From Bradyrhizobium cajani (GTDB lineage: Bacteria > Pseudomonadota > Alphaproteobacteria > Rhizobiales > Xanthobacteraceae), in the NCBI RefSeq assembly GCF_009759665.1, contig NZ_WQNE01000043.1, forward strand, positions 1 through 50,571: a DNA stretch of 50,571 bases, given 5' to 3'. Below the pieces are notes generated by a model that was given only the letters and a program-made list of their open reading frames with translations, did not search any database and was not told where the DNA came from. Positions 9,068 to 17,381 of this stretch are shown piece by piece; position 1 is the first letter of the stretch, and the number at the start of each line of letters is the position of its first letter. The translations under genes were made by a program, and so were the position numbers.

Positions 9068-9112
9068 GCACGATCCCTTCGGAAACCGGCTCCAGTGATC
9101 CGGATCGTGCCG
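9068..9112 (-). other. Hairpin between bamA and lpxD
   Basis: A perfect inverted repeat, GGCACGATCC at 9068-9077 and GGATCGTGCC at 9103-9112, sits 11 bases downstream of the bamA stop. The RNA could form a 10-bp stem with a 25-base loop. No T-tract follows on the - strand, so it is not a canonical intrinsic terminator. It may protect the bamA message from 3' exonucleases or mark a processing point. Confidence 0.5.
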
Positions 9113-9123
9113 TGCTGATCGAA

Positions 9124-11652
9124 TTAGAACGTGGTGCCGCCGCCGAACCGGAACTCCTGCGTACGGTCGTACTTGCCCTTGCTGAGCGGCACGGCGTAGT
9201 CGAAGCGCAGCGGACCGAACGGCGATTGCCAGATCAGGCCGACGCCGACCGACGAACGGATCACCTTGCTGTCGTCATAGACGAGGCCAGTGCAGGTTCC
9301 GGCGGTCGGTGGGTTGACCGTCGAGGGGATACAGCCCGGCGCATTGACTTCGTTGGTCAACGCCCAGCTGGTCGGTCCCTTGTAGTCGTACAGGCCACCG
9401 GCATCGGCATAGACCGCGCCCTTCAGACCCACTTCCTTCGGCAGGAACCAGAACGGCATCTGGACCTCGAGCGAAGCGCCCCAATACTTGGTGCCACCGA
9501 GCGCGTCCTGCGTTCCGAAGGGATTCAAGTCGCGCGGACCGATGCCATTCGGGGCAAAGCCGCGAACGAGGTTCGGCCCCATCTGGAAGTGGTCGAGCAT
9601 GCGCAGATCGTCGTTGATCTTGGTCAGAATACCGCCCTGGAGGTGGACGATGCCGACGAGGTCCGACACCAGCGGGGCGTAATACTTTCCGTCCGCGACA
9701 GTCTTCAGGTAGGAGACGTCGCCGCCGACGCCGGCGAAATCCTGCCGGAAGTCGATGAGCAGACCGTCGGTCGGGTTCTTGTTGTTGTCCAGCGTGTTGT
9801 AGGTCAGCGTATAGCCGAGCGCCGAGGTCAACGTCTTGCCGTTGGCAAGCTCCTTGCGCACCGGCAGCGAAGCTTCGCCGTCGAAGTAGCAGCCGAGGCC
9901 ATTGGTCGAGGTCAGATCGATCGGCGGCGTCTGCGATGCCGCGAAGGCCGGGCTCGGGTTGAAGGCGGACGAACCGAGGACGTTGTTACAGTTCGCCAGG
10001 TTACTCGGCAGCGTGATTTCCTGCTGGTAGACCGAGTAGCGCAACTGCAGCGCCAGATCTTCACGCAAGGAGAAGCCGAGGCGCGGCGAGAAGCCGAGCG
10101 TCTTGGTGCCGTAGGAGATGTAGCTGTTGGACAGCTGCTGGCGCTGATAGAGGTCGAGGCCGAGCGCGACGCGGTAGTCGAGCAGATACGGCTCGACGAA
10201 CGACAGCGAGTAGCCGCGTGCGTACTGGCCATAGGTCACCGACGCCTTGGCGAACAGGCCGCGGCCAAGCAGATTGCGTTCGGAGATCGAGACTTCGGCC
10301 AGCGCGCCGTCGGTCGTGGAGTAGCCGCCCGAGACCGAGAAGTCGCCGGTCGATTTCTCTTCGAGATCGACGATCAGGATGACGCGGTCGCTCGAGGAGC
10401 CCGGCTCCGTCGTGATCTTCACGCTCTTGAAGTAGTCGAGGTTCTTCAGGCGCCGCTCGGCGCGGTCGACCAGCGCGCGGTTGTAGGCATCGCCTTCCGA
10501 GATGTCGAACTCGCGCCGGATCACGTAGTCACGCGTACGGCTGTTGCCGCGAACGTTGATGCGCTCGATATAGGTGCGCGGACCCTCGTCGATGTTGAAC
10601 ACGACCGAGACGGTGTGCGCCTCGAAGTTGCGGTCGCCGCCGGGACGGACCACGGCGAAGGCATAGCCGCGGCGCGAGGCCTCGATCTGCATCTCCTCGA
10701 CCGACTTCTCGACCGATTCGACGTTGTAGAGCGAGCCGACATTGACGCGCGAATAGCCGCGCATCGAAGAGGGATCGAAGTTCGGAATGCTCGAGCGGAA
10801 GTCGACCGCGCCGACGCGGTATTGAGAGCCTTCCTCGATCTTGAAGGTGACGTTGAAGCCCTTCTTCTCCGGATCGTATTCGGTGAGCGCGGCCACGACC
10901 TGGACGTCGGCGAAGCCGTTCTTCAGGTAGAAGCGGCGGATCAGGTCGCGGTCGGCCTCGACGCGGTCGGGATCGTAGACGTCGCCGCTGCCCAGGAAAC
11001 TCAGCAGATTCGTTTCGCGCGTCTTGATGACGTCGCGCAAGCGGTAGGACGAGAACGCGTTGTTGCCGACGAACTCGATCGATTTGACGCCGGTCTTGGA
11101 GCCTTCGACGATCGTGAAGATTAGATCGACGCGGTTGTTCGGCTGCTCGATGATTTCGGGAGTGACGTGAACGTCGTAGCGGCCGGACCGGCGATAGATT
11201 TCGGCGATTCGCAGCGTGTCGGACTGCACCATGGCGCGGGAGAACGTACCGCGCGCCTTGGACTGGACTTCGGCGGTGAGCTGCTCGTCCTTGATCTTCT
11301 TGTTGCCCTCGAAGGCAATGCGGCCGATCACCGGGTTTTCCACCACGGAGACGATGATCTGGCCGCCAGGACCGCGATTGATCCTGACGTCCTGGAACAG
11401 GCCGGTCTCGATCAGCGCCTTCAGGCCGTCATCGATGGCGCCCTGATCCAGGCGGCCGCCCGGGCCCGGCTTGAAATAGGAGCGGATCGTCTCCACCTCG
11501 ACGCGGCGATTTCCTTGGACGGAAATCGACTGCACCGTCTGAGCGAGCGCAGACGAAGACACGAAAATAGCCCCGACCGGGGCAACCACCGGCGCGCCGA
11601 ACATGATCAGGGTTGCGAGCAAGCCCCCCCGGAGTCGCAGTCCAAACTTCAT
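9124..11652 (-). CDS. bamA: Outer membrane protein assembly factor BamA
   Basis: BamA is the outer-membrane core of the machine that folds and inserts beta-barrel proteins. The protein is 842 residues from the ATG at 11652 (MKFGLRLRGG), which begins a signal peptide ending near ALAQ. Five POTRA repeats follow (first one QSISVQGNRRVEVETIRSYF), then an Omp85 barrel from about residue 440. The barrel holds the VRGF motif that lies in loop 6 (GPNLVRGFAPNGIG) and ends in an aromatic residue (FGGGTTF). Two in-frame upstream methionines would only lengthen the leader and are not preferred. Order rseP-bamA-lpxD is conserved in proteobacteria. Confidence 0.95.
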   Translation of the reverse strand: MKFGLRLRGGLLATLIMFGAPVVAPVGAIFVSSSALAQTVQSISVQGNRRVEVETIRSYFKPGPGGRLDQGAIDDGLKALIETGLFQDVRINRGPGGQIIVSVVENPVIGRIAFEGNKKIKDEQLTAEVQSKARGTFSRAMVQSDTLRIAEIYRRSGRYDVHVTPEIIEQPNNRVDLIFTIVEGSKTGVKSIEFVGNNAFSSYRLRDVIKTRETNLLSFLGSGDVYDPDRVEADRDLIRRFYLKNGFADVQVVAALTEYDPEKKGFNVTFKIEEGSQYRVGAVDFRSSIPNFDPSSMRGYSRVNVGSLYNVESVEKSVEEMQIEASRRGYAFAVVRPGGDRNFEAHTVSVVFNIDEGPRTYIERINVRGNSRTRDYVIRREFDISEGDAYNRALVDRAERRLKNLDYFKSVKITTEPGSSSDRVILIVDLEEKSTGDFSVSGGYSTTDGALAEVSISERNLLGRGLFAKASVTYGQYARGYSLSFVEPYLLDYRVALGLDLYQRQQLSNSYISYGTKTLGFSPRLGFSLREDLALQLRYSVYQQEITLPSNLANCNNVLGSSAFNPSPAFAASQTPPIDLTSTNGLGCYFDGEASLPVRKELANGKTLTSALGYTLTYNTLDNNKNPTDGLLIDFRQDFAGVGGDVSYLKTVADGKYYAPLVSDLVGIVHLQGGILTKINDDLRMLDHFQMGPNLVRGFAPNGIGPRDLNPFGTQDALGGTKYWGASLEVQMPFWFLPKEVGLKGAVYADAGGLYDYKGPTSWALTNEVNAPGCIPSTVNPPTAGTCTGLVYDDSKVIRSSVGVGLIWQSPFGPLRFDYAVPLSKGKYDRTQEFRFGGGTTF

Positions 11653-11794
11653 CGCGCAACGCGCCCTTATCATTCCGTACCAGACCCAACCCCAACGCCG
11701 GTCTGGAAGATTCCCCAAGTTCAAGCCGCTTGTAGCCAATTTCCCCGACGCCGCAAACGGCCGAGCGCGCCGCAATTTCATTTTCATTCCAAGA

Positions 11795-11812
11795 CGTTGC
11801 TCAACAGCAACG
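11795..11812 (-). terminator. Weak hairpin downstream of rseP
   Basis: CGTTGCT (11795-11801) pairs with AGCAACG (11806-11812) around a four-base loop, 18 bases past the rseP stop. The following - strand bases are only mildly T-rich, so it may be an attenuator between rseP and bamA, not a full terminator. Confidence 0.35.
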
Positions 11813-11829
11813 CCACAAAAAAGCCCCTA

Positions 11830-12981
11830 TCACGAAGCCGCCATCCGCAGGATGTCGTTGTAGGTCGCAAACACCATCAACATCAGCACCAAACCGAGCC
11901 CGATTCGGAACCCCATTTCCTGAGTCCGCTCGGAAAGCGGCCGACCGCGGAGCACCTCCGCCGCATAGAACATAAGGTGACCGCCATCGAGCAGCGGGAT
12001 CGGGAACAGGTTCAAGAGGCCGATCGACACCGACAAAACCGCGCACAGATTGATCACGAACTGGAACCCGGCGCTGGCCGCCTGCCCCGACATCTTGGCG
12101 ATGCCGAGGACGCCGCTGACCTCGTTGGGATTGCCTTGCCCGACGAACAGCGAGCCCAGGAACTTGAAGGTGCTGGTGATGATGAACCAGACCTGCTCGA
12201 CCCCGATCTTGAGTGCTTCGCCAACGCCGACCGGAGTGGTCGAAGCCTCGCCGGCCTGCGACTTGTGCTCGACGCCGAGCACGCCGACTCGGTGGCTGTT
12301 GCCGAAGGGATCCTTGCGCTCGAGCAGCGCCGGCGTCGCCGTCAGCGAAACGATGGCGCCGTCCCGCTTGACCTGGAACACAAGCGCCGAACCTGCGTTC
12401 ATCGCAACGATTCGCTGCATGTCGGCAAAGCTTTCGATCGGTTTGCCGTCGATCTGGACGACGACGTCCCCGATCTTGAAGCCGGCCGCAGCCGCAGCGC
12501 CTTCGGCGACGACGCCATCGACACGCGCGATCGTGCTCGGCTTGCCATAATACAGCGCCATGGCCGCGAAGATCAGCGCGCCGAGGATGAAATTGGCGAT
12601 CGGTCCGGCCGCCACGATGGCGGCGCGCGGGCCGACTTTCTTGTGGTGGAAGCTGCCGGCGCGCTCCTCGGCCGTCATGGCCGCGAGCGTCTCGGCCGAC
12701 GGGGTCGAGGCCTCGCTCTCGTCGCCGAAGAACTTGACGTAGCCGCCAAGCGGAATCGCGGAGATCTTCCAGCGGGTGCCGTGGCGGTCGTTGAAACCGA
12801 CCAGCTCAGGTCCGAAACCGAGCGAGAAGGTCAACACGCGAACGCCTGCCCAGCGCGCGACCAGGAAATGGCCGAGCTCGTGGAAGAACACGACGATGGT
12901 CAGGACGAACAGGAAGGGAACCGCGTAGCCGAGGAGCCCATGGCTCAACGCACTGAAACTATGGACAAAAAAGTCGATCAT
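11830..12981 (-). CDS. rseP: Site-2 intramembrane zinc metalloprotease RseP/MmpA
   Basis: RseP cuts transmembrane substrates such as anti-sigma factors inside the membrane. The 383-residue protein has the zinc motif HELGH at residues 34-38 in the first transmembrane segment, a PDZ domain at about 145-220 (VDGVVAEGAAAAAGFKIGD), and the second active-site motif LLDGGHL near residue 330. Length and topology are normal. It lies 43 bases downstream of dxr and upstream of bamA; the same neighbourhood holds mmpA in Caulobacter. Confidence 0.94.
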   Translation of the reverse strand: MIDFFVHSFSALSHGLLGYAVPFLFVLTIVVFFHELGHFLVARWAGVRVLTFSLGFGPELVGFNDRHGTRWKISAIPLGGYVKFFGDESEASTPSAETLAAMTAEERAGSFHHKKVGPRAAIVAAGPIANFILGALIFAAMALYYGKPSTIARVDGVVAEGAAAAAGFKIGDVVVQIDGKPIESFADMQRIVAMNAGSALVFQVKRDGAIVSLTATPALLERKDPFGNSHRVGVLGVEHKSQAGEASTTPVGVGEALKIGVEQVWFIITSTFKFLGSLFVGQGNPNEVSGVLGIAKMSGQAASAGFQFVINLCAVLSVSIGLLNLFPIPLLDGGHLMFYAAEVLRGRPLSERTQEMGFRIGLGLVLMLMVFATYNDILRMAAS

Positions 12982-13024
12982 CGATTTCCCTCTCCAGCGC
13001 CGCGAGGCCCTGGCCGCGAACCAT

Positions 13025-14248
13025 CTAGGATGCCTTTAAGGCAATTTGAGGCAATAGGGCGGCAGCTCTATTTCGAGCAACATGGTCAACAGAGATTGCA
13101 TCATCGGCGGAGGTCAGCGGGGCCTGGTTCCCGCTACGGATCCAGTCCTCCAGCGTCGCCTCGACCAGCCGCGCAATCGCGCCGAACCGGATCTTGCCGG
13201 CGATGAAGGCCGCGACCGCGACCTCGTTGGCGGCGTTGTAGACGGTGGTCGCCCCCTTCCCGGTCCGGAGCGAATCGTAGGCGAGGCGCAGCCCGGGGAA
13301 CCGCTCGAAATCCGGCGCCTCGAAAGTGAGCTGGCCGATCTTGGCCAGGTCCAGCTTGGCCGCCGGTCCCTTGATGCGGTCGGGCCAGCCGAGGCAATGC
13401 GCGATCGGCGTGCGCATATCAGGCGCGCCGAGCTGGGCCACCACCGAACGGTCGGAGAACTCGACCATACCGTGGATGATCGATTGCGGGTGAACGAGGA
13501 CGTCGATCTCGTCGGGGCTCAGTGCGAACAGATAGGACGCCTCGATCACCTCGAGCCCCTTGTTCATCATCGAGGCGGAATCGATCGTGATCTTCTGGCC
13601 CATGCTCCAGTTCGGATGCTTCAGCGCCTGGGCAAGCGTGGCCTGCTCGATGTCGGCACTCTTCCAGGTCCGGAACGGGCCGCCCGACGCCGTGATGATG
13701 ACGCGGACGAGCTCGTCGCGGTTGCCTGAGCTGAGCGCCTGGAACAGCGCATTGTGCTCGGAATCGGCCGGCAGGATGCAGGCGCCCGCTTTTGCCGCGC
13801 GCTGCATGAAGAAATCACCGGCGCAGACGAGACATTCCTTGTTGGCGAGCGCGACATGCGCGCCGCGATCGACCGCAGCCAGGGCAGGCTTCAGTCCGGC
13901 GGCGCCGCTCACGGCAGCCATCACCCAATCGGCCGGACGTGCGCCGGCCTCGATCACCGCGCTTTCGCCGGCGCCGCATTCCGTGCCCGTTCCCGCAAGC
14001 GCGGCCTTGAGCTCGGCGAGCTTGGAGGTGTCGGCGATCGCGACATAACGCGCGGAAAATTCCCGGGCGAGCTTGGCCAGCGCCTCGACATTGCCATTCG
14101 CGGTCAGCGCCTCCACGCGGTAGCGCTCGGGGGCGGCACGCAGCAAATCCATCGTGCTGTCGCCGATCGAGCCGGTGGCGCCGAGAACCGTGACGCTGCG
14201 GACGTCGGACGCAGCAAGCCTGTTGTTACGCAATGGGACCGCGCTCAT
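13025..14248 (-). CDS. dxr: 1-deoxy-D-xylulose 5-phosphate reductoisomerase
   Basis: Dxr converts DXP to 2-C-methyl-D-erythritol 4-phosphate with NADPH, the committed step of the MEP isoprenoid pathway that also feeds undecaprenyl synthesis by uppS in the same operon. The protein is 407 residues from the ATG at 14248. The NADPH-binding GATGSIG is at residues 23-29, the metal-binding PADSEHNALFQ is central, and the ASGGPFR substrate loop is present. The start is preferred because the longer frame runs into the cdsA end, four bases away. Confidence 0.95.
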   Translation of the reverse strand: MSAVPLRNNRLAASDVRSVTVLGATGSIGDSTMDLLRAAPERYRVEALTANGNVEALAKLAREFSARYVAIADTSKLAELKAALAGTGTECGAGESAVIEAGARPADWVMAAVSGAAGLKPALAAVDRGAHVALANKECLVCAGDFFMQRAAKAGACILPADSEHNALFQALSSGNRDELVRVIITASGGPFRTWKSADIEQATLAQALKHPNWSMGQKITIDSASMMNKGLEVIEASYLFALSPDEIDVLVHPQSIIHGMVEFSDRSVVAQLGAPDMRTPIAHCLGWPDRIKGPAAKLDLAKIGQLTFEAPDFERFPGLRLAYDSLRTGKGATTVYNAANEVAVAAFIAGKIRFGAIARLVEATLEDWIRSGNQAPLTSADDAISVDHVARNRAAALLPQIALKAS

Positions 14249-14252
14249 ATCC

Positions 14253-15095
14253 TCACCAAACCATAAGACCGCTTCCGGCGCTATGCACACCATGGCGGAA
14301 GTAGCCGATAATCCATGCCATCAGGATGGCGGCGACAAAACCGTCCAGACGGTCCATAAGACCGCCATGGCCGGGAATTAAGTGACTGGAATCCTTGACA
14401 CCGAAGCGCCGCTTGACCGCGGATTCGAAGAGATCGCCGGCTTGCGATACCACCGACAGGATGGCGCTGACGAACAGCAGCGGAACAGCCTTCCCGAGCC
14501 CGAAGGCGGCAAAGCCGGCGCCGACCGCAAGGCTCGCGGCAAAGCCCCCGAGCGCTCCGGCCCAGGTCTTCTTGGGGCTCACGCGCGGCCATAGCTTCGG
14601 CCCGCCAATGCCGCGGCCGGCGAAATAACCGCCGATGTCGGTCGCCCACACCACCAGCAGCACGAACATCAGCGCGGAGAAACCGTGGACGAGATCCTTC
14701 CGCACCAGGATCGAGGCCAGCAGCGCCGCCGACGCATAGGCGAAGCCGGTCGCCGCCCACACGAACTTGCCGCGCGCGATCAGCGTCACGATCGCGCCGC
14801 CGACGCAGCCGACGATGACAGCGGTCTTGAGCGCGCCGAAGGCCACGCACAAGCCCATCATGGCGATGACGACCGTCCCTGCCCCGGTCAGCGCGGTCGA
14901 GCCTGCGCCCACCACCATCAGCCATTCCGCGAACAGTCCAATCGACGCCAGGGTGACGAGAAGCGCCCATAACCAGCCGCCGGCATAAGCGATCGCGATG
15001 GTCAGCGGCGCCAGCACCAGCGCTGCGAGGACTCGCAGCACCAGATTGCTCGGGGCAGGCTTGGCGCCTGCCGGTGCGGCGTCGGGTTCGCTCAC
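14253..15095 (-). CDS. cdsA: Phosphatidate cytidylyltransferase
   Basis: CdsA makes CDP-diacylglycerol from phosphatidic acid and CTP at the inner membrane. The 280-residue protein has about eight hydrophobic helices and the family signature near the C terminus (KDSSHLIPGHGGLMDRLDG). The start is a GTG at 15095 that overlaps the uppS stop by four bases. An N-terminal Ala/Pro-rich cytoplasmic leader of about 18 residues precedes the first helix. Confidence 0.94.
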   Translation of the reverse strand: MSEPDAAPAGAKPAPSNLVLRVLAALVLAPLTIAIAYAGGWLWALLVTLASIGLFAEWLMVVGAGSTALTGAGTVVIAMMGLCVAFGALKTAVIVGCVGGAIVTLIARGKFVWAATGFAYASAALLASILVRKDLVHGFSALMFVLLVVWATDIGGYFAGRGIGGPKLWPRVSPKKTWAGALGGFAASLAVGAGFAAFGLGKAVPLLFVSAILSVVSQAGDLFESAVKRRFGVKDSSHLIPGHGGLMDRLDGFVAAILMAWIIGYFRHGVHSAGSGLMVW

Positions 15096-15850
15096 GAGGC
15101 GGTTTTCGCGACCAGACCGCCGAAACGGCGCTCGCGCCTGGCAAATTCGGCGATCGCGCTTTCCAGCGCCGCCTTGTCGAAATCGGGCCAGTGGATCGGA
15201 ACGAAGACGAGCTCGCTATAGGCGGCCTGCCACATCAGGAAATTGGACAGGCGCTGCTCGCCGCTGGTGCGGATGATGAGGTCGGGATCCGGAATGTCGG
15301 GCGCATCGAGATGAGCCCCCAGCGTCTCGGCATCGATCGTACCAGGATCGCGCCTGCCCTCCGCGACTTCGCGCGCGAGCTTCTGCGCGGCCTTCGCGAT
15401 CTCCTGCCGCGAGCCGTAGTTGAAGGCGACGACGAGCGTGAGGCGCGTATTGTCGCGCGTCAGCTCCTCGGCCTCGTTCAGCAACGCGCAGATGTCGCCA
15501 TCGAGCCCGTCGCGCTCGCCGATGATGCGGACCTTGACGCCGTCCCGGTGCAGGCTCGCCAGATCGTTGCGGATGAAGCGCCTGAGCAGGCCGAAGAGAT
15601 CGCCGATCTCGCTTGCCGGACGCGACCAGTTCTCCGACGAGAAGGAGAAGATGGTGAGATAGCGGATACCGAGCTCGTGCGAAGCACGCACGACGCGGCG
15701 CAAGGCCTCCACGCCGCGGCGATGCCCCTCCGCACGCGGCAGACCGCGCGCGGCCGCCCAACGCCCGTTGCCATCCATGATGATGGCGACATGCGCAGGC
15801 GCGTCGGACCGATCGGGTCCTTCCGTTGCGGGCGCGGCGGCGTTGGACAT
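15092..15850 (-). CDS. uppS: Undecaprenyl (di-trans,poly-cis) diphosphate synthase
   Basis: UppS extends farnesyl diphosphate with isopentenyl units to make the lipid carrier for peptidoglycan and LPS. The 252-residue protein has the catalytic IIMDGNGRWA (Asp26), the GHRRG and SFSSENW motifs, and the C-terminal RTSGEQRLSNFLMWQ signature. A 20-residue N-terminal extension precedes the core. It is coupled to cdsA by overlap; 123 bases with an interspersed repeat separate it from frr. Confidence 0.95.
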   Translation of the reverse strand: MSNAAAPATEGPDRSDAPAHVAIIMDGNGRWAAARGLPRAEGHRRGVEALRRVVRASHELGIRYLTIFSFSSENWSRPASEIGDLFGLLRRFIRNDLASLHRDGVKVRIIGERDGLDGDICALLNEAEELTRDNTRLTLVVAFNYGSRQEIAKAAQKLAREVAEGRRDPGTIDAETLGAHLDAPDIPDPDLIIRTSGEQRLSNFLMWQAAYSELVFVPIHWPDFDKAALESAIAEFARRERRFGGLVAKTAS

Positions 15851-15861
15851 GACGGCAGCCT

Positions 15862-15978
15862 TAAAGCATGATCCGGACCCGAAGGGCCGCGTTAGCGCAA
15901 AGTGCGAAGCGGTCTTCCGACAAGATCATGCGCGAACAATACTCTAAAGCGCGATGACGATCCTCATCCCGCTTTAGA
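15862..15978. repeat. Palindromic intergenic repeat, Bradyrhizobium type
   Basis: Two nested palindromes fill the frr-uppS gap. GCATGATC (15866-15873) pairs with GATCATGC (15924-15931). A second hairpin is TCTAAAGC (15943-15950) with GCTTTAGA (15971-15978), containing an inner stem GATGA/TCATC around a six-base loop. The right arm overlaps the frr stop codon. Both blocks match, from memory, a short repeat very common between genes in Bradyrhizobium. It may act on the frr transcript end. Confidence 0.65.
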
Positions 15979-16537
15979 CGGTGAGGATTTCTTTTTCCTT
16001 GGCGGCCAGCAGCTGGTCGATCTCGGCGATCGTACCGTCGGTCGCCTTCTGCACCTCGTCGGCGTGACGCTTCTGGTCGTCCTCCGACATCTCGTGATTC
16101 TTCTCGAGCTTCTTGAGGACGTCGAGACCGTCGCGGCGGACGTGGCGCGCGGCGACCTTGGCGGCTTCTGCGTATTTGTGGGCGACCTTCACCAGCTCCT
16201 TGCGCCGCTCCTCGTTGAGCTCGGGGATGCGCAGGCGCAGCACCTGGCCTTCGGTCGCGGGCGACAGGCCGAGATTGGAATCGACGATCGCCTTCTCCAC
16301 GGCCTTGACCATCGACTTGTCCCAGACCTGCACCGAGATCAGGCGCGGCTCCGGCACGCTGACGGTGGCAAGCTGGTTCAGCGGCATGTGGCTGCCATAG
16401 GCGTCGACCTGCACCGGATCGAGCATCGAGGCGGAGGCGCGGCCGGTGCGCAGGCCGCCGAGCTCGTGCTTGAGGGACTGGACCGCGCCCTGCATGCGGC
16501 GCTTCACTTCGTTGAGGTCGAAATTACCCGTGGGCAT
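15974..16537 (-). CDS. frr: Ribosome recycling factor
   Basis: RRF, with EF-G, splits the post-termination ribosome. The 187-residue protein has the family layout: a long three-helix bundle with the GRASASMLDPVQVDAYG segment and a C-terminal helix ending in LLAAKEKEILTV. An AAGGAG site seven bases upstream supports the ATG at 16537 over a GTG three bases further out. It follows pyrH after 67 bases that include a 7-bp GC-rich hairpin. Confidence 0.96.
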   Translation of the reverse strand: MPTGNFDLNEVKRRMQGAVQSLKHELGGLRTGRASASMLDPVQVDAYGSHMPLNQLATVSVPEPRLISVQVWDKSMVKAVEKAIVDSNLGLSPATEGQVLRLRIPELNEERRKELVKVAHKYAEAAKVAARHVRRDGLDVLKKLEKNHEMSEDDQKRHADEVQKATDGTIAEIDQLLAAKEKEILTV

Positions 16538-16570
16538 CACGTTTCTCCTTCAAAATCCCGGCGACCGCTC

Positions 16571-16592
16571 CGCGCCCTTCGATCGGGGCGCG
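16571..16592 (-). other. GC-rich hairpin between pyrH and frr
   Basis: CGCGCCC (16571-16577) and GGGCGCG (16586-16592) form a perfect 7-bp stem with an eight-base loop, 12 bases past the pyrH stop. No T-tract follows, so it is more likely an mRNA-stability element than a terminator. Confidence 0.35.
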
Positions 16593-16604
16593 CTGGATGA
16601 GCCG

Positions 16605-17321
16605 TCAGCCGGCGACGATGGTTCCGTGGCCGACGCCACGTAGAATCGCGCCGATCGACCCCGGCTCCGCGATCGAGAATACGATGATAGGCAGCGACGT
16701 CTCGCGGGCAAGCGCGAAGGCGGTCGCATCCATCACCTTGTAGCCGCCCTCGATCGCCTGCGAATGCGTCAGCCGGTCGAACCGCGTCGCGGTCGGATCC
16801 TTCTTCGGATCGGCCGAGTAGACGCCGTCGACATTGGTCGCCTTCAGGACCGCCTGGGCCCCGATCTCGGCGGCGCGCAGCACCGCGGTGGTATCGGTGG
16901 TGAAGAACGGATTGCCGGTTCCGCCGCCGAGCAGCACGATTCGGCCCTCCGCGAGGTATTTGTGCGCCGCAGTGCGGGTGAACAGCTCGGAAATCTCCGG
17001 CATGACGAAGGCGGATAGCGCGCGCGCCGGCGTGCCTTTGCGCTCGATCGTCGCCTCCAGCGCGAGGCAGTTCATCATGGTGGCGAGCATGCCCATGGTG
17101 TCGCCGGTCGTCCGCGACACGCCGCGGGAGGACACCTCGACGCCGCGCACGATGTTGCCGCCGCCGATCACCACCGCAACCTCGGTGCCGAGCTGGCGGG
17201 CGGCGATCAGGTCGTCCGCAACCCGGTCGACAGTCGGCTGATCGATGCCAAAACCCTGCTGTCCCGCGAGATATTCGCCGGACAGCTTGATCACGACGCG
17301 ACGATAGACCGGATCAGTCAT
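16605..17321 (-). CDS. pyrH: Uridylate kinase
   Basis: PyrH phosphorylates UMP to UDP with ATP. The 238-residue protein is of normal length, with KLSGEYL at the N terminus, the phosphate-binding VVIGGGNIVRG and the NVDGVYSADPKKDP segment typical of the amino-acid-kinase fold. The ATG at 17321 has an AGGA site eight bases upstream, so I prefer it over a GTG two codons earlier. The order rpsB-tsf-pyrH-frr is widely conserved. Confidence 0.96.
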   Translation of the reverse strand: MTDPVYRRVVIKLSGEYLAGQQGFGIDQPTVDRVADDLIAARQLGTEVAVVIGGGNIVRGVEVSSRGVSRTTGDTMGMLATMMNCLALEATIERKGTPARALSAFVMPEISELFTRTAAHKYLAEGRIVLLGGGTGNPFFTTDTTAVLRAAEIGAQAVLKATNVDGVYSADPKKDPTATRFDRLTHSQAIEGGYKVMDATAFALARETSLPIIVFSIAEPGSIGAILRGVGHGTIVAG

Positions 17322-17359
17322 GAGCACTTTCCTCGTCCGGGCGCCGCTTCCGGCGGCAC

Positions 17360-17379
17360 GCCGGAAGGAACGTTCCGGC
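17360..17379 (-). other. Hairpin just after tsf
   Basis: GCCGGAA (17360-17366) and TTCCGGC (17373-17379) form a 7-bp stem two bases past the tsf stop. A competing stem with the following CCGCCGG is possible. No T-tract follows. It could modulate read-through into pyrH or stabilise the tsf message. Confidence 0.35.
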
Positions 17380-17381
17380 GC

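Noticed and set aside
9112..11124. Long + strand frame of 670 codons across bamA
   Set aside because: Antisense shadow of bamA; its composition (Arg/Asp/Val-rich, no motifs) is the usual product of high-GC third positions on the other strand.
11167..13206. Long + strand frame of 679 codons across bamA/rseP
   Set aside because: Covers two firmly identified genes on the - strand and their gap, and shows no domain.
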